Origin: Methanoculleus formosensis
Lineage (GTDB): Archaea > Halobacteriota > Methanomicrobia > Methanomicrobiales > Methanoculleaceae
Direction: 5' to 3'
DNA length: 64,000 nucleotides
Assembly: GCF_025384765.1 (NCBI RefSeq)
Contig: NZ_VHLL01000007.1
Span: 1-64,000 of the forward strand
This document shows positions 52,670-60,770 of this stretch, one piece after another. Each line of letters begins with the position of its first letter. Position 1 is the first letter of the stretch. The position numbers were made by a program, and so were the translations under genes. The notes beneath the pieces were generated by a model. The model was not told the DNA's origin and made no database searches. It worked only from the letters and a program-made list of their open reading frames with translations.

Positions 52670-53428
52670 TTACGTACCAACCACCAGGGGGTTCTCGAGG
52701 TTCTTTAAGAGCGTCAGTATCGAGAGTGCCGCCATATAACTCGTCGCCGGGTTACCGGGGCTCGGGACGTTCCTGACCCGGACGTAGATGTCCCCGAAGT
52801 CTCCCTCGACGAATATCTCGTGTGTGTTCCTCTCCGCCGCAGGATCGACCCAGAGTTCCACATCGGCGTCCCTGCCGGCAGCGAGTCCCAGCGCTACCGC
52901 GACGTTGATGTTTTTGGGGTATTGCTTTATACACTCGTGTGCCAGCCCCTTAAATATCTCGGTCGGGGCTTCGGCGGTCATCCCGAGCGACGCGGGAGGT
53001 TTCGTCGTCCGCAGGAGGAGTTGCCGCGGCGGCGAGATCTGACCGACCTTGAGGTTGTCGAGGCCGATGATGGCTCCGCTCGGGATGCGGATCTTCTTTC
53101 CCATCTCCCGTGCGACCTCGACGAGGTGCTCGCGGAACTCGTCGTCCGCGAGAGCTCCCGCGGAGAGCACGGCGATGTCCCGCCCAGACCGGAGGACGGC
53201 CTCGCCATATATCCTGACGGCGTCGACCGAGGCGGCTTCCACGACGATCGAGAAGTCGTCCTGCATGAAGGCGTCGAAGTCCGTGTACGGCTGGGCATGG
53301 CAGAGTGCCGCGAGTTCCTCCGCCCGCCCGGGGATGATATCGAAGACGGCCGTGACCTGGATGCTCTCGGCATTTGTGGCGATGATATGCCCGACGTTGC
53401 CGCATCCCAGCAACCCTATTTTAATCAT
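52670..53428 (-). CDS. nadX: L-aspartate dehydrogenase
   Basis: 252 residues: NAD(P)-binding Rossmann domain (KIGLLGCGNVGHIIA) and aspartate dehydrogenase catalytic domain (IPSGAIIGLDNLKVGQISPP; PKNINVAVALGLAAG). It supplies iminoaspartate to NadA in place of NadB. Start at ATG 53428. First gene of the NAD operon. Confidence 0.95.
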   Translation of the reverse strand: MIKIGLLGCGNVGHIIATNAESIQVTAVFDIIPGRAEELAALCHAQPYTDFDAFMQDDFSIVVEAASVDAVRIYGEAVLRSGRDIAVLSAGALADDEFREHLVEVAREMGKKIRIPSGAIIGLDNLKVGQISPPRQLLLRTTKPPASLGMTAEAPTEIFKGLAHECIKQYPKNINVAVALGLAAGRDADVELWVDPAAERNTHEIFVEGDFGDIYVRVRNVPSPGNPATSYMAALSILTLLKNLENPLVVGT

Positions 53429-53574
53429 CGGATAAAGAAGTTGTAATGTCAGCGGTTAAGTATTGTGCTCAGGCCGAGACCGGCCGGAAGGGGTGAAAAG
53501 TATCCTCCGACCGATAGGGGCAACCACACCGCCGGGAACCCGGGCCGGCCGCCGACCGCGCGCAAGGAGAGTCG

Positions 53575-54819
53575 ATCGCCATCACGTTTGAGGAACTGCG
53601 AGGAAGACGGGTCTACATCGAGACCTACGGGTGCACCTACAACCATGCCGACAGTCAGAGGCTCGCGGCGATACTGGAGGGGCTCGGCTGCACCATGACC
53701 GAACGGCCGGAGGAGGCGGACGCCGTCATCGTCAATACCTGCACGGTGATCGGCGCGACCGAACGAAAGATGCTCCGGCGCCTCGCTCTATTCGCCGACC
53801 GCGACCTCTACGTGACCGGGTGCATGCCGCTCGTCCAGATGGAGAGGATCCGTTCGGTCTGCACGCCGCACGTCATCCATCCGGACGAGATCCACGAACG
53901 TGCCGGCAGCGTCGGCACCCGGGGGCCGGGGGCGACCGGCGTGGTGCAGGTGGCAAGCGGGTGCGTCGGCCGGTGCAGTTACTGCATCACCCGGCTCGCC
54001 CGGGGGCGGCTTATAAGTGCACCGCGCGAGGCGATCGTCGACGCCGTCCGGGCTCTCGTCGCCTCGGGCGCCTATGAGATCCAGCTGACCGGGCAGGACG
54101 TGGCGGCGTGGGGGCTTGACCGCGGCGAGTCGCTCCCCGGGTTGCTGCAGGAGATAGCGAAGATCCCCGGGAGGTTCGCCGTCAGGCCGGGGATGATGCA
54201 CCCGGCCACGGTGCTCGGGATTCTTGAGCCCCTCGTCGAGGCCTACAAGAGCGAGAAGATCTTCCGGTTCCTCCACCTCCCCGTCCAATCGGGCTCCGAT
54301 ACCGTCCTCGAGCGGATGCAGCGCGACTACACCGCTGCCGACGTCGTCAGGATCGTCGATACGTTCCGGGAACGCTACCCGGATATGATGATCTCCTCCG
54401 ACTTCATCACCGGCTTTCCCGGGGAGACGGATGAGGAGTTTTCACAGACGCTTGCTCTCCTCCGGAGGGCGGCGTTCGTGAAGGTGAACATCACCCGCTA
54501 CTCCCGGCGGCCGGGCACGCCCGCCGCGGCCTTAAAAGACCTCCCCGAACGGATACGAAAAGATCGCTCCCGCGCACTTCTTGCCGAAGCAAACCGGATC
54601 TACGATGCCTACAACGAGCGCTGGGTCGGGCGGGAGACACCGGTCGTCGCGACCGAGAAGAACGCGCCGGGCTCGACCGTCTGCCGCAATCCCTGCTACC
54701 TCAACGTCGTCGTAGAAGGGGACCTGCCGTTCGGGTTTGCCGGGCGGGCGGTGATAACCGGGAACCATCGGCACTACGTCGCCGCCGAACTGATCCCGCC
54801 CGGGGACGAGAAAGTTTAG
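53575..54819 (+). CDS. tRNA methylthiotransferase (MiaB-like, archaeal CDKAL1/MtaB type)
   Basis: About 414 residues, radical-SAM enzyme that adds methylthio to t6A37 of tRNA. UPF0004 cysteines: YIETYGCTYN, VNTCTVIGATERK and VTGCMPL; radical-SAM cluster CVGRCSYC; the TRAM domain ends the chain. The first ATG in frame (53695) would cut off the first cluster cysteine. The open frame begins at 53518 and holds no ATG, GTG or TTG before it; AAGGAGA at 53564-53570 points to an ATC at 53575 or 53581, so I placed the start there. A rare start codon or a sequence error is possible. Confidence 0.8.
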   Translation: MAITFEELRGRRVYIETYGCTYNHADSQRLAAILEGLGCTMTERPEEADAVIVNTCTVIGATERKMLRRLALFADRDLYVTGCMPLVQMERIRSVCTPHVIHPDEIHERAGSVGTRGPGATGVVQVASGCVGRCSYCITRLARGRLISAPREAIVDAVRALVASGAYEIQLTGQDVAAWGLDRGESLPGLLQEIAKIPGRFAVRPGMMHPATVLGILEPLVEAYKSEKIFRFLHLPVQSGSDTVLERMQRDYTAADVVRIVDTFRERYPDMMISSDFITGFPGETDEEFSQTLALLRRAAFVKVNITRYSRRPGTPAAALKDLPERIRKDRSRALLAEANRIYDAYNERWVGRETPVVATEKNAPGSTVCRNPCYLNVVVEGDLPFGFAGRAVITGNHRHYVAAELIPPGDEKV

Positions 54820-54834
54820 CCCCGGCGAAACTTT
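54811..54834. promoter_or_regulatory. Inverted repeat upstream of the DtxR-type regulator gene
   Basis: AAAGTTT-N10-AAACTTT, perfect 7-base arms, overlapping the stop of the methylthiotransferase gene and lying 29-52 bases before the regulator ATG. The left half AAAGTTTAG recurs before the metal transporter at 55333, making it a candidate operator for the regulator. Confidence 0.55.
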
Positions 54835-54862
54835 TTCTTCCGGCAGGACATACCCTCTCCCC

Positions 54863-55306
54863 ATGCAGGGGATCACCGGCCAGGAACTCTCCTCGAAGAA
54901 GGCGGAATACCTCAAATACATCCACATGCAGGGCGACGTCGTGAAGACGACCGAGATCGCCGCCCACTTCTCCGTCGCGCCCTCGACGGTGACGAAAGCG
55001 CTCACGGAGATTGCAAAAGCGGGATACATTGAGCATACGCCCTACCACGGGGTGAGGCTCACGCTAACCGGTGCCGAGTATGCCCGGTTCCTGATCCGCC
55101 GCCACCGGCTCGTCGCCCTGGTGCTCAGCCGTCACGGGCTCGAGCCCGAAGAGGCTTGCAGAGAGGCAGGGAAGATCGAGCAGTGCTTCTCGAAGGACCT
55201 CACCGACAGGATGTGCACGTCGCTCGGGCACCCGATGATGAGCGTCTGCGGGGAGATCGAGCACGATCATTGCTGTTGCAGAACTCCCGGCGGAGACCGC
55301 AGGTGA
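54863..55306 (+). CDS. DtxR/MntR-family metal-dependent repressor
   Basis: 147 residues. Winged-helix N-terminus (KKAEYLKYIHMQGDVVKTTE, then STVTKALTEIAKAGYIEH) and a dimerisation/metal domain with FLIRRHRLVALVLSRHGLEP and CSKDLTDRM-type residues; the C-terminus is rich in Cys and His (CGEIEHDHCCCR). It probably senses Mn, Fe or Zn and controls the transporter that follows 64 bases later. Confidence 0.9.
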   Translation: MQGITGQELSSKKAEYLKYIHMQGDVVKTTEIAAHFSVAPSTVTKALTEIAKAGYIEHTPYHGVRLTLTGAEYARFLIRRHRLVALVLSRHGLEPEEACREAGKIEQCFSKDLTDRMCTSLGHPMMSVCGEIEHDHCCCRTPGGDRR

Positions 55307-55332
55307 CGGCGGAGCACCTCCGCCCCTGTGCA

Positions 55333-55356
55333 AAAGTTTAGACAGATACCAAACCC
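55333..55356. promoter_or_regulatory. Candidate operator before the metal ABC transporter
   Basis: AAAGTTTAG-N9-AAAC, a partial match to the inverted repeat at 54811; 15-38 bases before the binding-protein ATG. The right arm is degenerate (AAACCC). Confidence 0.45.
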
Positions 55357-55370
55357 AGAAGGGGAGAACG

Positions 55371-56252
55371 ATGGGGATGCAGAAGAGTCTCGTTGCAGCC
55401 GTATTCACCGTCCTTTTGCTCGTAGCAGCCACGGCGGGATGCACCGGCACCGACCGGCAGGACACCGGGGAGGTCGTCGTCGCGGTCACCATACCGCCCG
55501 AAGAAGAGTTCGTCGAGAGGGTGGGGGGCGATCATGTCCGGGTGATCCTGCTGGTGCCGCCGGGGGCCGACCCGCACACCTACGAACCCCCGCCGGGGGT
55601 TCTCGCCGAAGTCGCAAGGGCGGATATGCATGCCGCGGTCGGTTCGGGGATCGAGTTCGAACTCGCCTGGCGGGACAAGATCGCCGCCCTGAACCCGGAG
55701 ATGCTGGTCGTCGACTGTTCGCGCGGCGTCGACCTGATCAGGGCCGGTGACGGCGAAGATGGGGGAGCCGACCCCCATATCTGGACGTCCCCAAGAAACG
55801 CGAAGGTCATGGTCGAGGAGATCCGCGAGGGGCTCATAGCGGTCGACCCGGATAACGCCGAAGACTACCGCCGGAACGCCGACGTCTACCTCGGGGAACT
55901 CGACGCCCTTGACGCGGAGATCGCCGGTGCGCTCGCTCGATCGGGGGTGAAGACGGTCATGGTCTACCACTCGTCGTGGGCCTACCTTGCCCGGGACTAC
56001 GGCTTTGCTGAAGTGCCGATCGAGAGCGAAGGAAAGGAACCCTCGCCGCAGAGGATAGAGCACCTCATCAGGCAGGCGGAGGAGGAGCATATCAGGGTGA
56101 TATTCGCGTCGCCCGAGCACTCCACCCGGAACGCCGAGGTGATCGCGGACGCGGTCGGGGGCAGGGTGGTGACGGTGAGCCCGCTCGAAAAGGCTTACAT
56201 CGCGAACATGCGGCACGTGGCCTCGGCGTTTGCAGAGAGCGGCAGACCATGA
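55371..56252 (+). CDS. Metal ABC transporter substrate-binding lipoprotein (ZnuA/TroA type)
   Basis: 293 residues. Lipobox TAGC after a signal helix; cluster A-I fold with VPPGADPHTYEPPPGVLAEV (metal-binding His), GGADPHIWTSPRNAKVM (second His) and VMVYHSSWAYLARDYGF (third His). Typical for Zn or Mn uptake. Two ATGs three codons apart; GGGGAG stands before the first. First gene of a three-gene operon behind the DtxR-type regulator. Confidence 0.92.
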   Translation: MGMQKSLVAAVFTVLLLVAATAGCTGTDRQDTGEVVVAVTIPPEEEFVERVGGDHVRVILLVPPGADPHTYEPPPGVLAEVARADMHAAVGSGIEFELAWRDKIAALNPEMLVVDCSRGVDLIRAGDGEDGGADPHIWTSPRNAKVMVEEIREGLIAVDPDNAEDYRRNADVYLGELDALDAEIAGALARSGVKTVMVYHSSWAYLARDYGFAEVPIESEGKEPSPQRIEHLIRQAEEEHIRVIFASPEHSTRNAEVIADAVGGRVVTVSPLEKAYIANMRHVASAFAESGRP

Positions 56253-57016
56253 CCGCTCCCGTGATCGAGGTCGAGGACGTCTGGGTCAGGCTGCGCGGCC
56301 ATACCGTCCTCGAAGAGGTGAACGTCGCCGTCTATCCGGACGACTTCTACGCGATCATCGGGCCGAACGGCGGCGGGAAGACAACGCTTCTGAAGGTGAT
56401 CCTCGGCCTCCTTCGCCCCACCCGTGGCACAGTCAGGATCCTCGGCGAAACGGGGGGGGCGGCGAGGAGGAAGATCGGCTACGTTCCGCAGTTTCGGACG
56501 TTCGACTTCGAGTATCCCATCACCGTGCAGGAGATGGTTCTCTCCGGCCGCCTCGGCCACATCACCCGAATCCCGCGGCGCTACGACGAGGAAGACCACA
56601 CCAGGGCACAGGAGGCTCTCGAGACGATGGGCATCGCCGGTCTCGCCGACCGGCAGATCCGGAACCTCTCCGGCGGAGAGCAGCAGCGGGCGATCATCGC
56701 CAGGGCGCTCGTCGGCGACCCGAAGGTGCTCCTCCTCGACGAGCCGACGGTCTACGTGGACGCCCCGACGGCGGCGCAGTTCTACCATATCCTTGATTGG
56801 CTCCGCAGACAGATGGCGATCGTCCTCGTGACCCACGACATCGGGGTGATCCCGGAGCACGTGACCCGGGTCGCCTGCCTGAACCGGCGCCTCTATACGC
56901 ACGACACGAACGAGATCACGCCGGATATGATCGAGGCCGCATACCACTGCCCGGTCGATCTCATCGCCCACGGGATCCCGCACCGGGTCTTCTCCGAGCA
57001 CGTAGAGGAGGAGTGA
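56249..57016 (+). CDS. Metal ABC transporter ATP-binding protein (ZnuC type)
   Basis: 255 residues: Walker A GPNGGGKTTLL, Q-loop VPQFRTFDFEYPITVQEMVL, signature LSGGEQQRAIIARALVGDPK, Walker B VLLLDEPTVYVD, switch LVTHDIGVI. Overlaps the binding protein gene by four bases. A run of eight G (56452-56459) encodes part of ETGGAA. Confidence 0.94.
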   Translation: MTAPVIEVEDVWVRLRGHTVLEEVNVAVYPDDFYAIIGPNGGGKTTLLKVILGLLRPTRGTVRILGETGGAARRKIGYVPQFRTFDFEYPITVQEMVLSGRLGHITRIPRRYDEEDHTRAQEALETMGIAGLADRQIRNLSGGEQQRAIIARALVGDPKVLLLDEPTVYVDAPTAAQFYHILDWLRRQMAIVLVTHDIGVIPEHVTRVACLNRRLYTHDTNEITPDMIEAAYHCPVDLIAHGIPHRVFSEHVEEE

Positions 57017-57018
57017 GT

Positions 57019-57828
57019 ATGTTCGAGGTGCTCGGGCTCGAGTTCTTCAGGAACGCCCTCATCGCCGGGGTGCTCGCGAGCATCGCCTGCGGCATCATCG
57101 GCACCTACGTCGTGGTGCGGCGGATGGTCTCGGTCAGCGGCGGCATCTCCCACGCGGCCTTCGGCGGGATCGGGCTTGGCTACTTCCTCGGGATAGACCC
57201 GCTCCTCGGCGCCGCCGCCTTCACCGTGGCGACGGCGCTCGGGATGGGCGCGCTTCAGCTCCGCGCCCGGCAGCAGATGGACACCATCATCGGCGCGGTC
57301 TGGGCGGCGGGGATGGCCATCGGGATCCTCTTCGTCTACCTGACACCGGGATTCGCCCCCGACCTCTTCTCCTACCTCTTCGGAAACATCCTCCTCGTCC
57401 CAGGGGGAGACATCCTGCTGATGGGGGTGCTCGTCGTCATCATCGTCGCCGTCGTGGCCCTCCTCTACCGGGAGTTCCAGGCGGTCACGTTCGACCCGGA
57501 CTACGCGACGGTCATGAACCTCCCGGTGGAGCGGCTCTCGCTCCTCCTCCTCGTGCTCGTCGCGCTCACGGTGGTGATGCTGATCCGGGTGGTGGGGATC
57601 ATCCTCGTGATCGCGCTCCTGACGCTCCCCGCGGCGATCAGCCGCCTCTACACCACCCGCATCTGGAGCATGATGCTCCTCGCGGTCGCCCTCGGCATCG
57701 CCTTCACCCTGACGGGGATAGGGCTCTCCTACATCGCGAACGTCCCCTCGGGCGCGACGATCATCCTGGTGAGCACGCTCGCGTATGCGGGCGCCCTCGG
57801 GGTCGAACGCCTTCGCCAGGACGATTAG
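57019..57828 (+). CDS. Metal ABC transporter permease (ZnuB type)
   Basis: 269 residues from ATG 57019; eight or nine membrane helices of the ABC-3 family. Hallmarks: IAGVLASIACGIIGTYVVVR, VSGGISHAAFGGIGLGYFLG and RVVGIILVIALLTLPAAISR. Two bases after the ATPase stop. Completes the zinc- or manganese-type importer. Confidence 0.94.
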   Translation: MFEVLGLEFFRNALIAGVLASIACGIIGTYVVVRRMVSVSGGISHAAFGGIGLGYFLGIDPLLGAAAFTVATALGMGALQLRARQQMDTIIGAVWAAGMAIGILFVYLTPGFAPDLFSYLFGNILLVPGGDILLMGVLVVIIVAVVALLYREFQAVTFDPDYATVMNLPVERLSLLLLVLVALTVVMLIRVVGIILVIALLTLPAAISRLYTTRIWSMMLLAVALGIAFTLTGIGLSYIANVPSGATIILVSTLAYAGALGVERLRQDD

Positions 57829-57878
57829 CAGGACAAACCGGTGCGCTTATGCTCGTATACGCAAGAGGTGAGTGAACA

Positions 57879-58403
57879 ATGGATCCGACCATCGAAGAGG
57901 GATACGCCCGCCTCCTCGAGACTCTTGAGGAACTGCAGGCGAAGAAGGAAGAATCGGCCTCGGAACTCCGGGGCAGCATGGGTGCCCTTCTTGCGCGGAT
58001 GGCCGTCGATACGGCGCCGGTCGTGAAACAGATCGGGCTTGAGATGCTCCGGCGCGCAAAGAGGGAGGCGTCGGGAGACCTCTACGACCAGGAGTTCTAC
58101 GGGAAGAAGATGATCGTTCTCGGGAAAGGCGACCCGCTCCCTTACCGCCCCGACGACCCAAGCATGCCCGTCGATGCGCAGATCTGCGTCCTCGACGAAG
58201 ACGGAGCCTTCCACGAACTGATGTACACGAACACCGAGATCCGGACGGACTCCTACCTTGCGCCGCTCGCGCCGGATGAGGCGTTCGATATCTACGGTTA
58301 CGACCTCGTCTTCATGCTCTACCGGGCGCTCTACGAGTACGCAGAGAAGGACGAGGAACTGACGGCCGCGCTCGCGCGGACGCTCGAGTATCTGGGATCC
58401 TAA
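57879..58403 (+). CDS. Conserved hypothetical protein
   Basis: 174 acidic residues. An N-terminal coiled-coil-like helix (YARLLETLEELQAKKEESAS) precedes a mixed domain with YDQEFYGKKMIVLGKGDPLP and FDIYGYDLVFMLYRALYEYA. Looks cytosolic. No family recognised; probably shared among Methanomicrobiales. GAGGTGAG precedes the ATG. Confidence 0.65.
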   Translation: MDPTIEEGYARLLETLEELQAKKEESASELRGSMGALLARMAVDTAPVVKQIGLEMLRRAKREASGDLYDQEFYGKKMIVLGKGDPLPYRPDDPSMPVDAQICVLDEDGAFHELMYTNTEIRTDSYLAPLAPDEAFDIYGYDLVFMLYRALYEYAEKDEELTAALARTLEYLGS

Positions 58404-58728
58404 AAACACTTCTTTTGAAAGCGCCCGATGTAGGGAGTGCCGGGGTTAACGGGCCGTCCTGGGGTTTTGACCACGGCATGCGTGTTGTCATAAAAGGACA
58501 GGCAGGACTCGATTAAAAGCCCGGTGCAGTGGACCGTGGGAGATCACCTTGAGGGGGTGGCGATATCCAATGGAAATCCGTGCACAGGTTCGTGGTGTCC
58601 CTATGAGCAATCGGCGGGGCACCCCGAGGCTTCGGCGGCAGGCTTCGGTACCCACAGGACATAGTGGGGCGGCCGGCAGAGGCAGGCCACCGTTATCAAC
58701 ATGCTGTTCTCCCCCACTACCTAATCCT
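58404..58728. repeat. Degenerate copy of the G-rich repeat (E) in a convergent gap
   Basis: GCAGTGGACCGTGGG at 58526-58540 is the box 2 core in inverted orientation; GAGGGGGTGGCGATATCC nearby resembles box 1. The remaining bases are G+C rich with no gene. Flanked by convergent genes. Confidence 0.55.
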
Positions 58729-59181
58729 TCACCGGCGCCCGAAGATGGGGATGAGCGGTTCGGTAGGATCGCGCCCGGCCCCGAGCGCCGTGACCGGATA
58801 CGAGCGCCGGAACTCCTGGCCTTCGGTATTCTCGTAGGTGACGACCGCTTTTGCCTCCGAGACCATCGACGCCAGGCTGAACCGGGACTTCTCGTCCGGG
58901 TCGAGCGAGGCGACCTCGAACTCGATGTCGAGCGGGACGAGGGCGACATGGATCTTCTGCGCCCTCGCAGTCCCGGTATTGATGACGGTGATCTCCCGCG
59001 CATTCTCCGAGAGCTCCGCGATGACGAGCGGGTAGTTCGCCGTATCTCCCATGATATGGAAGATCATCAGGAGAGCGATCACGAAGACGAGGGCGATAAG
59101 GGCGAAGATAGGCTCGATGAAGAGCAGTCCAAGCGTGACGAGGGCGGCGGCCGCGAGGACAATCTTCTGGTTCTTTTCCAT
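58729..59181 (-). CDS. Hypothetical membrane-anchored protein
   Basis: 150 residues. Two hydrophobic helices at about 7-23 and 25-43 are followed by a soluble beta-rich part (REITVINTGTARAQKIHVAL; VASLDPDEKSRFSLASMVSE) that resembles a COG1470-type Ig-like domain. Likely faces the outside. No function known. Confidence 0.65.
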   Translation of the reverse strand: MEKNQKIVLAAAALVTLGLLFIEPIFALIALVFVIALLMIFHIMGDTANYPLVIAELSENAREITVINTGTARAQKIHVALVPLDIEFEVASLDPDEKSRFSLASMVSEAKAVVTYENTEGQEFRRSYPVTALGAGRDPTEPLIPIFGRR

Positions 59182-59224
59182 AATAACGGATTGACCTTCC
59201 GGAGATTATAAGAGTAGGTTTTGT

Positions 59225-59402
59225 GTGCGGGATGTATCCGGGTGCCGTGCCCGGCCTTCGGCCGATGGGAAGGCCAGTACAGTTCTCTTCCGGGATATTC
59301 CCGGGCAGTGGACCGTGGGGGCATCCCCCCCTGTCTCCACCTACCCGGGGTAACTGTGCATCTACCCCACCCCGCCGCGTTCATGGTACAGGGAGGGGCA
59401 AC
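59225..59402 (-). repeat. Inverted copy F of the G-rich repeat upstream of serS
   Basis: On the minus strand it reads CGGGGTGGGGTAGATGC (box 5), TACCCCGGGTAGGTGGAGAC (box 6), then GATGCCCCCACGGTCCACTG (box 2, plus 59305-59326). Box 1 is missing, so box 6 joins directly to box 2. It sits in the promoter region of serS. Only about 45 bases separate it from the start codon. Confidence 0.75.
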
Positions 59403-59408
59403 ATGAAT

Positions 59409-59418
59409 CATATACCGT
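59409..59418 (+). promoter_or_regulatory. Possible TATA box of serS
   Basis: CATATACCG-type sequence about 30 bases before the ATG at 59446; GAGAGG serves as ribosome site. Directly downstream of repeat copy F. Confidence 0.4.
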
Positions 59419-59445
59419 CGTCACAAAGTATTACAGAGAGGCAGC

Positions 59446-60723
59446 ATGCTTGAGTTGAAGTTCGTTCGTGCACACCCCGAGATCGTCCGGGCAGACCTCA
59501 CGAAGAGAGGAGATACCGAGAAACTGGCCTGGGTCGACGAGGTGCTGGATATGGACAGGAGGGCCCGGGAGCTCACCGTGGCGATCGGGGAACTGCGCAA
59601 CCGGAAAAACGTCATATCCCGCGAGATCAGCCAGGCGAGGAAGGCAGGGAGAGATATCGCAGATCTCCTCGCCGAAACCGCAGGCCTCCCGGAACGGATC
59701 AAGGAGGCGGAGGCGGAGCACGAGACGCTCACCGGAGAGGTGCGGTATCGCCTGATGCGGCTCCCGAACATCCTCCACGAGAGCGTGCCCATCGGCAAAG
59801 ACGACACCGAGAACGTCGAGATCCGGCGGTGGGGCGAACCAAAGGTTCCCGCGTTCGACCTGGAGAACCACGGCGCTCTCGCCGTCGAGCACGACTGGGC
59901 GGACTTCGAACGCGCAGCAAAGATTGCCGGGGCAGGGTTCTACTTCCTGAAGGGCAGACTCGCTCTGCTCGATATGGCGCTCCAGCGGTTTACGATGGAC
60001 ATCCTCGTCGAGCGCGGGTACACCCCGATCATCCCTCCCTACATGATGAACCGGGCCGCATACGAGGGCGTGACCGATCTCGCCGACTTCGAGAACGTCA
60101 TGTATAAGATCGAGGACGAGGACGAGTACCTGATCGCGACGAGCGAGCACCCGATGGCCGCGATGTACAGCGGCGAGATCTTCGAGGAGAAGGACCTCCC
60201 GCTCCGGCTGGCGGGCCTGAGCCCGTGCTTCCGGCGCGAGATCGGGGCGCACGGGCTCGATACGAAGGGGCTCTTCCGCGTCCACCAGTTCCACAAGGTG
60301 GAGCAGTTCATCTACGCGACGCCTGAGCAGTCCTGGGACCTCCACGAGGAACTGCTCGCGAACGCCGAGGAGGTCTTCCAGCGCCTCGGCCTCCCCTACC
60401 GGGTCGTCCTGATCTGCACGGGGGATATCGGGACGGTCGCCGCGAAGAAGTACGACCTCGAGGTCTGGATGCCACGCGAGGAGCGTTACCGCGAAGCGGT
60501 CTCTTGCTCGAACTGCACCGCCTACCAGTCGGTCAGGCTGAACATCAAGGTGCGCGATCCGACCGAGTTCACCGAGAAGCGCTACCTGCACACCTTAAAC
60601 AGCACCGCGATAGCGACGTCGCGCGCGATCCGGGCAATCCTCGAGAACTACCAGAACGAGGACGGCTCGGTCACGATCCCGGAGGCTCTCAGGCCGTATC
60701 TCTACGGCGAGGAGACGCTGTAG
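59446..60723 (+). CDS. serS: Seryl-tRNA synthetase (bacterial/standard type)
   Basis: 425 residues: N-terminal coiled-coil arm (about 30-110; GELRNRKNVISREISQARKA) and class II core with motif 2 SPCFRREIGAHGLDTKGLFR and motif 3 TLNSTAIATSRAIRAILENY. This is the common SerRS, not the rare methanogen type with a zinc-bound active site. Confidence 0.97.
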   Translation: MLELKFVRAHPEIVRADLTKRGDTEKLAWVDEVLDMDRRARELTVAIGELRNRKNVISREISQARKAGRDIADLLAETAGLPERIKEAEAEHETLTGEVRYRLMRLPNILHESVPIGKDDTENVEIRRWGEPKVPAFDLENHGALAVEHDWADFERAAKIAGAGFYFLKGRLALLDMALQRFTMDILVERGYTPIIPPYMMNRAAYEGVTDLADFENVMYKIEDEDEYLIATSEHPMAAMYSGEIFEEKDLPLRLAGLSPCFRREIGAHGLDTKGLFRVHQFHKVEQFIYATPEQSWDLHEELLANAEEVFQRLGLPYRVVLICTGDIGTVAAKKYDLEVWMPREERYREAVSCSNCTAYQSVRLNIKVRDPTEFTEKRYLHTLNSTAIATSRAIRAILENYQNEDGSVTIPEALRPYLYGEETL

Positions 60724-60770
60724 GGGAAAGCCGGCACCAATCTTTCCGGCGGATGCAGGGCGCCAGACAA

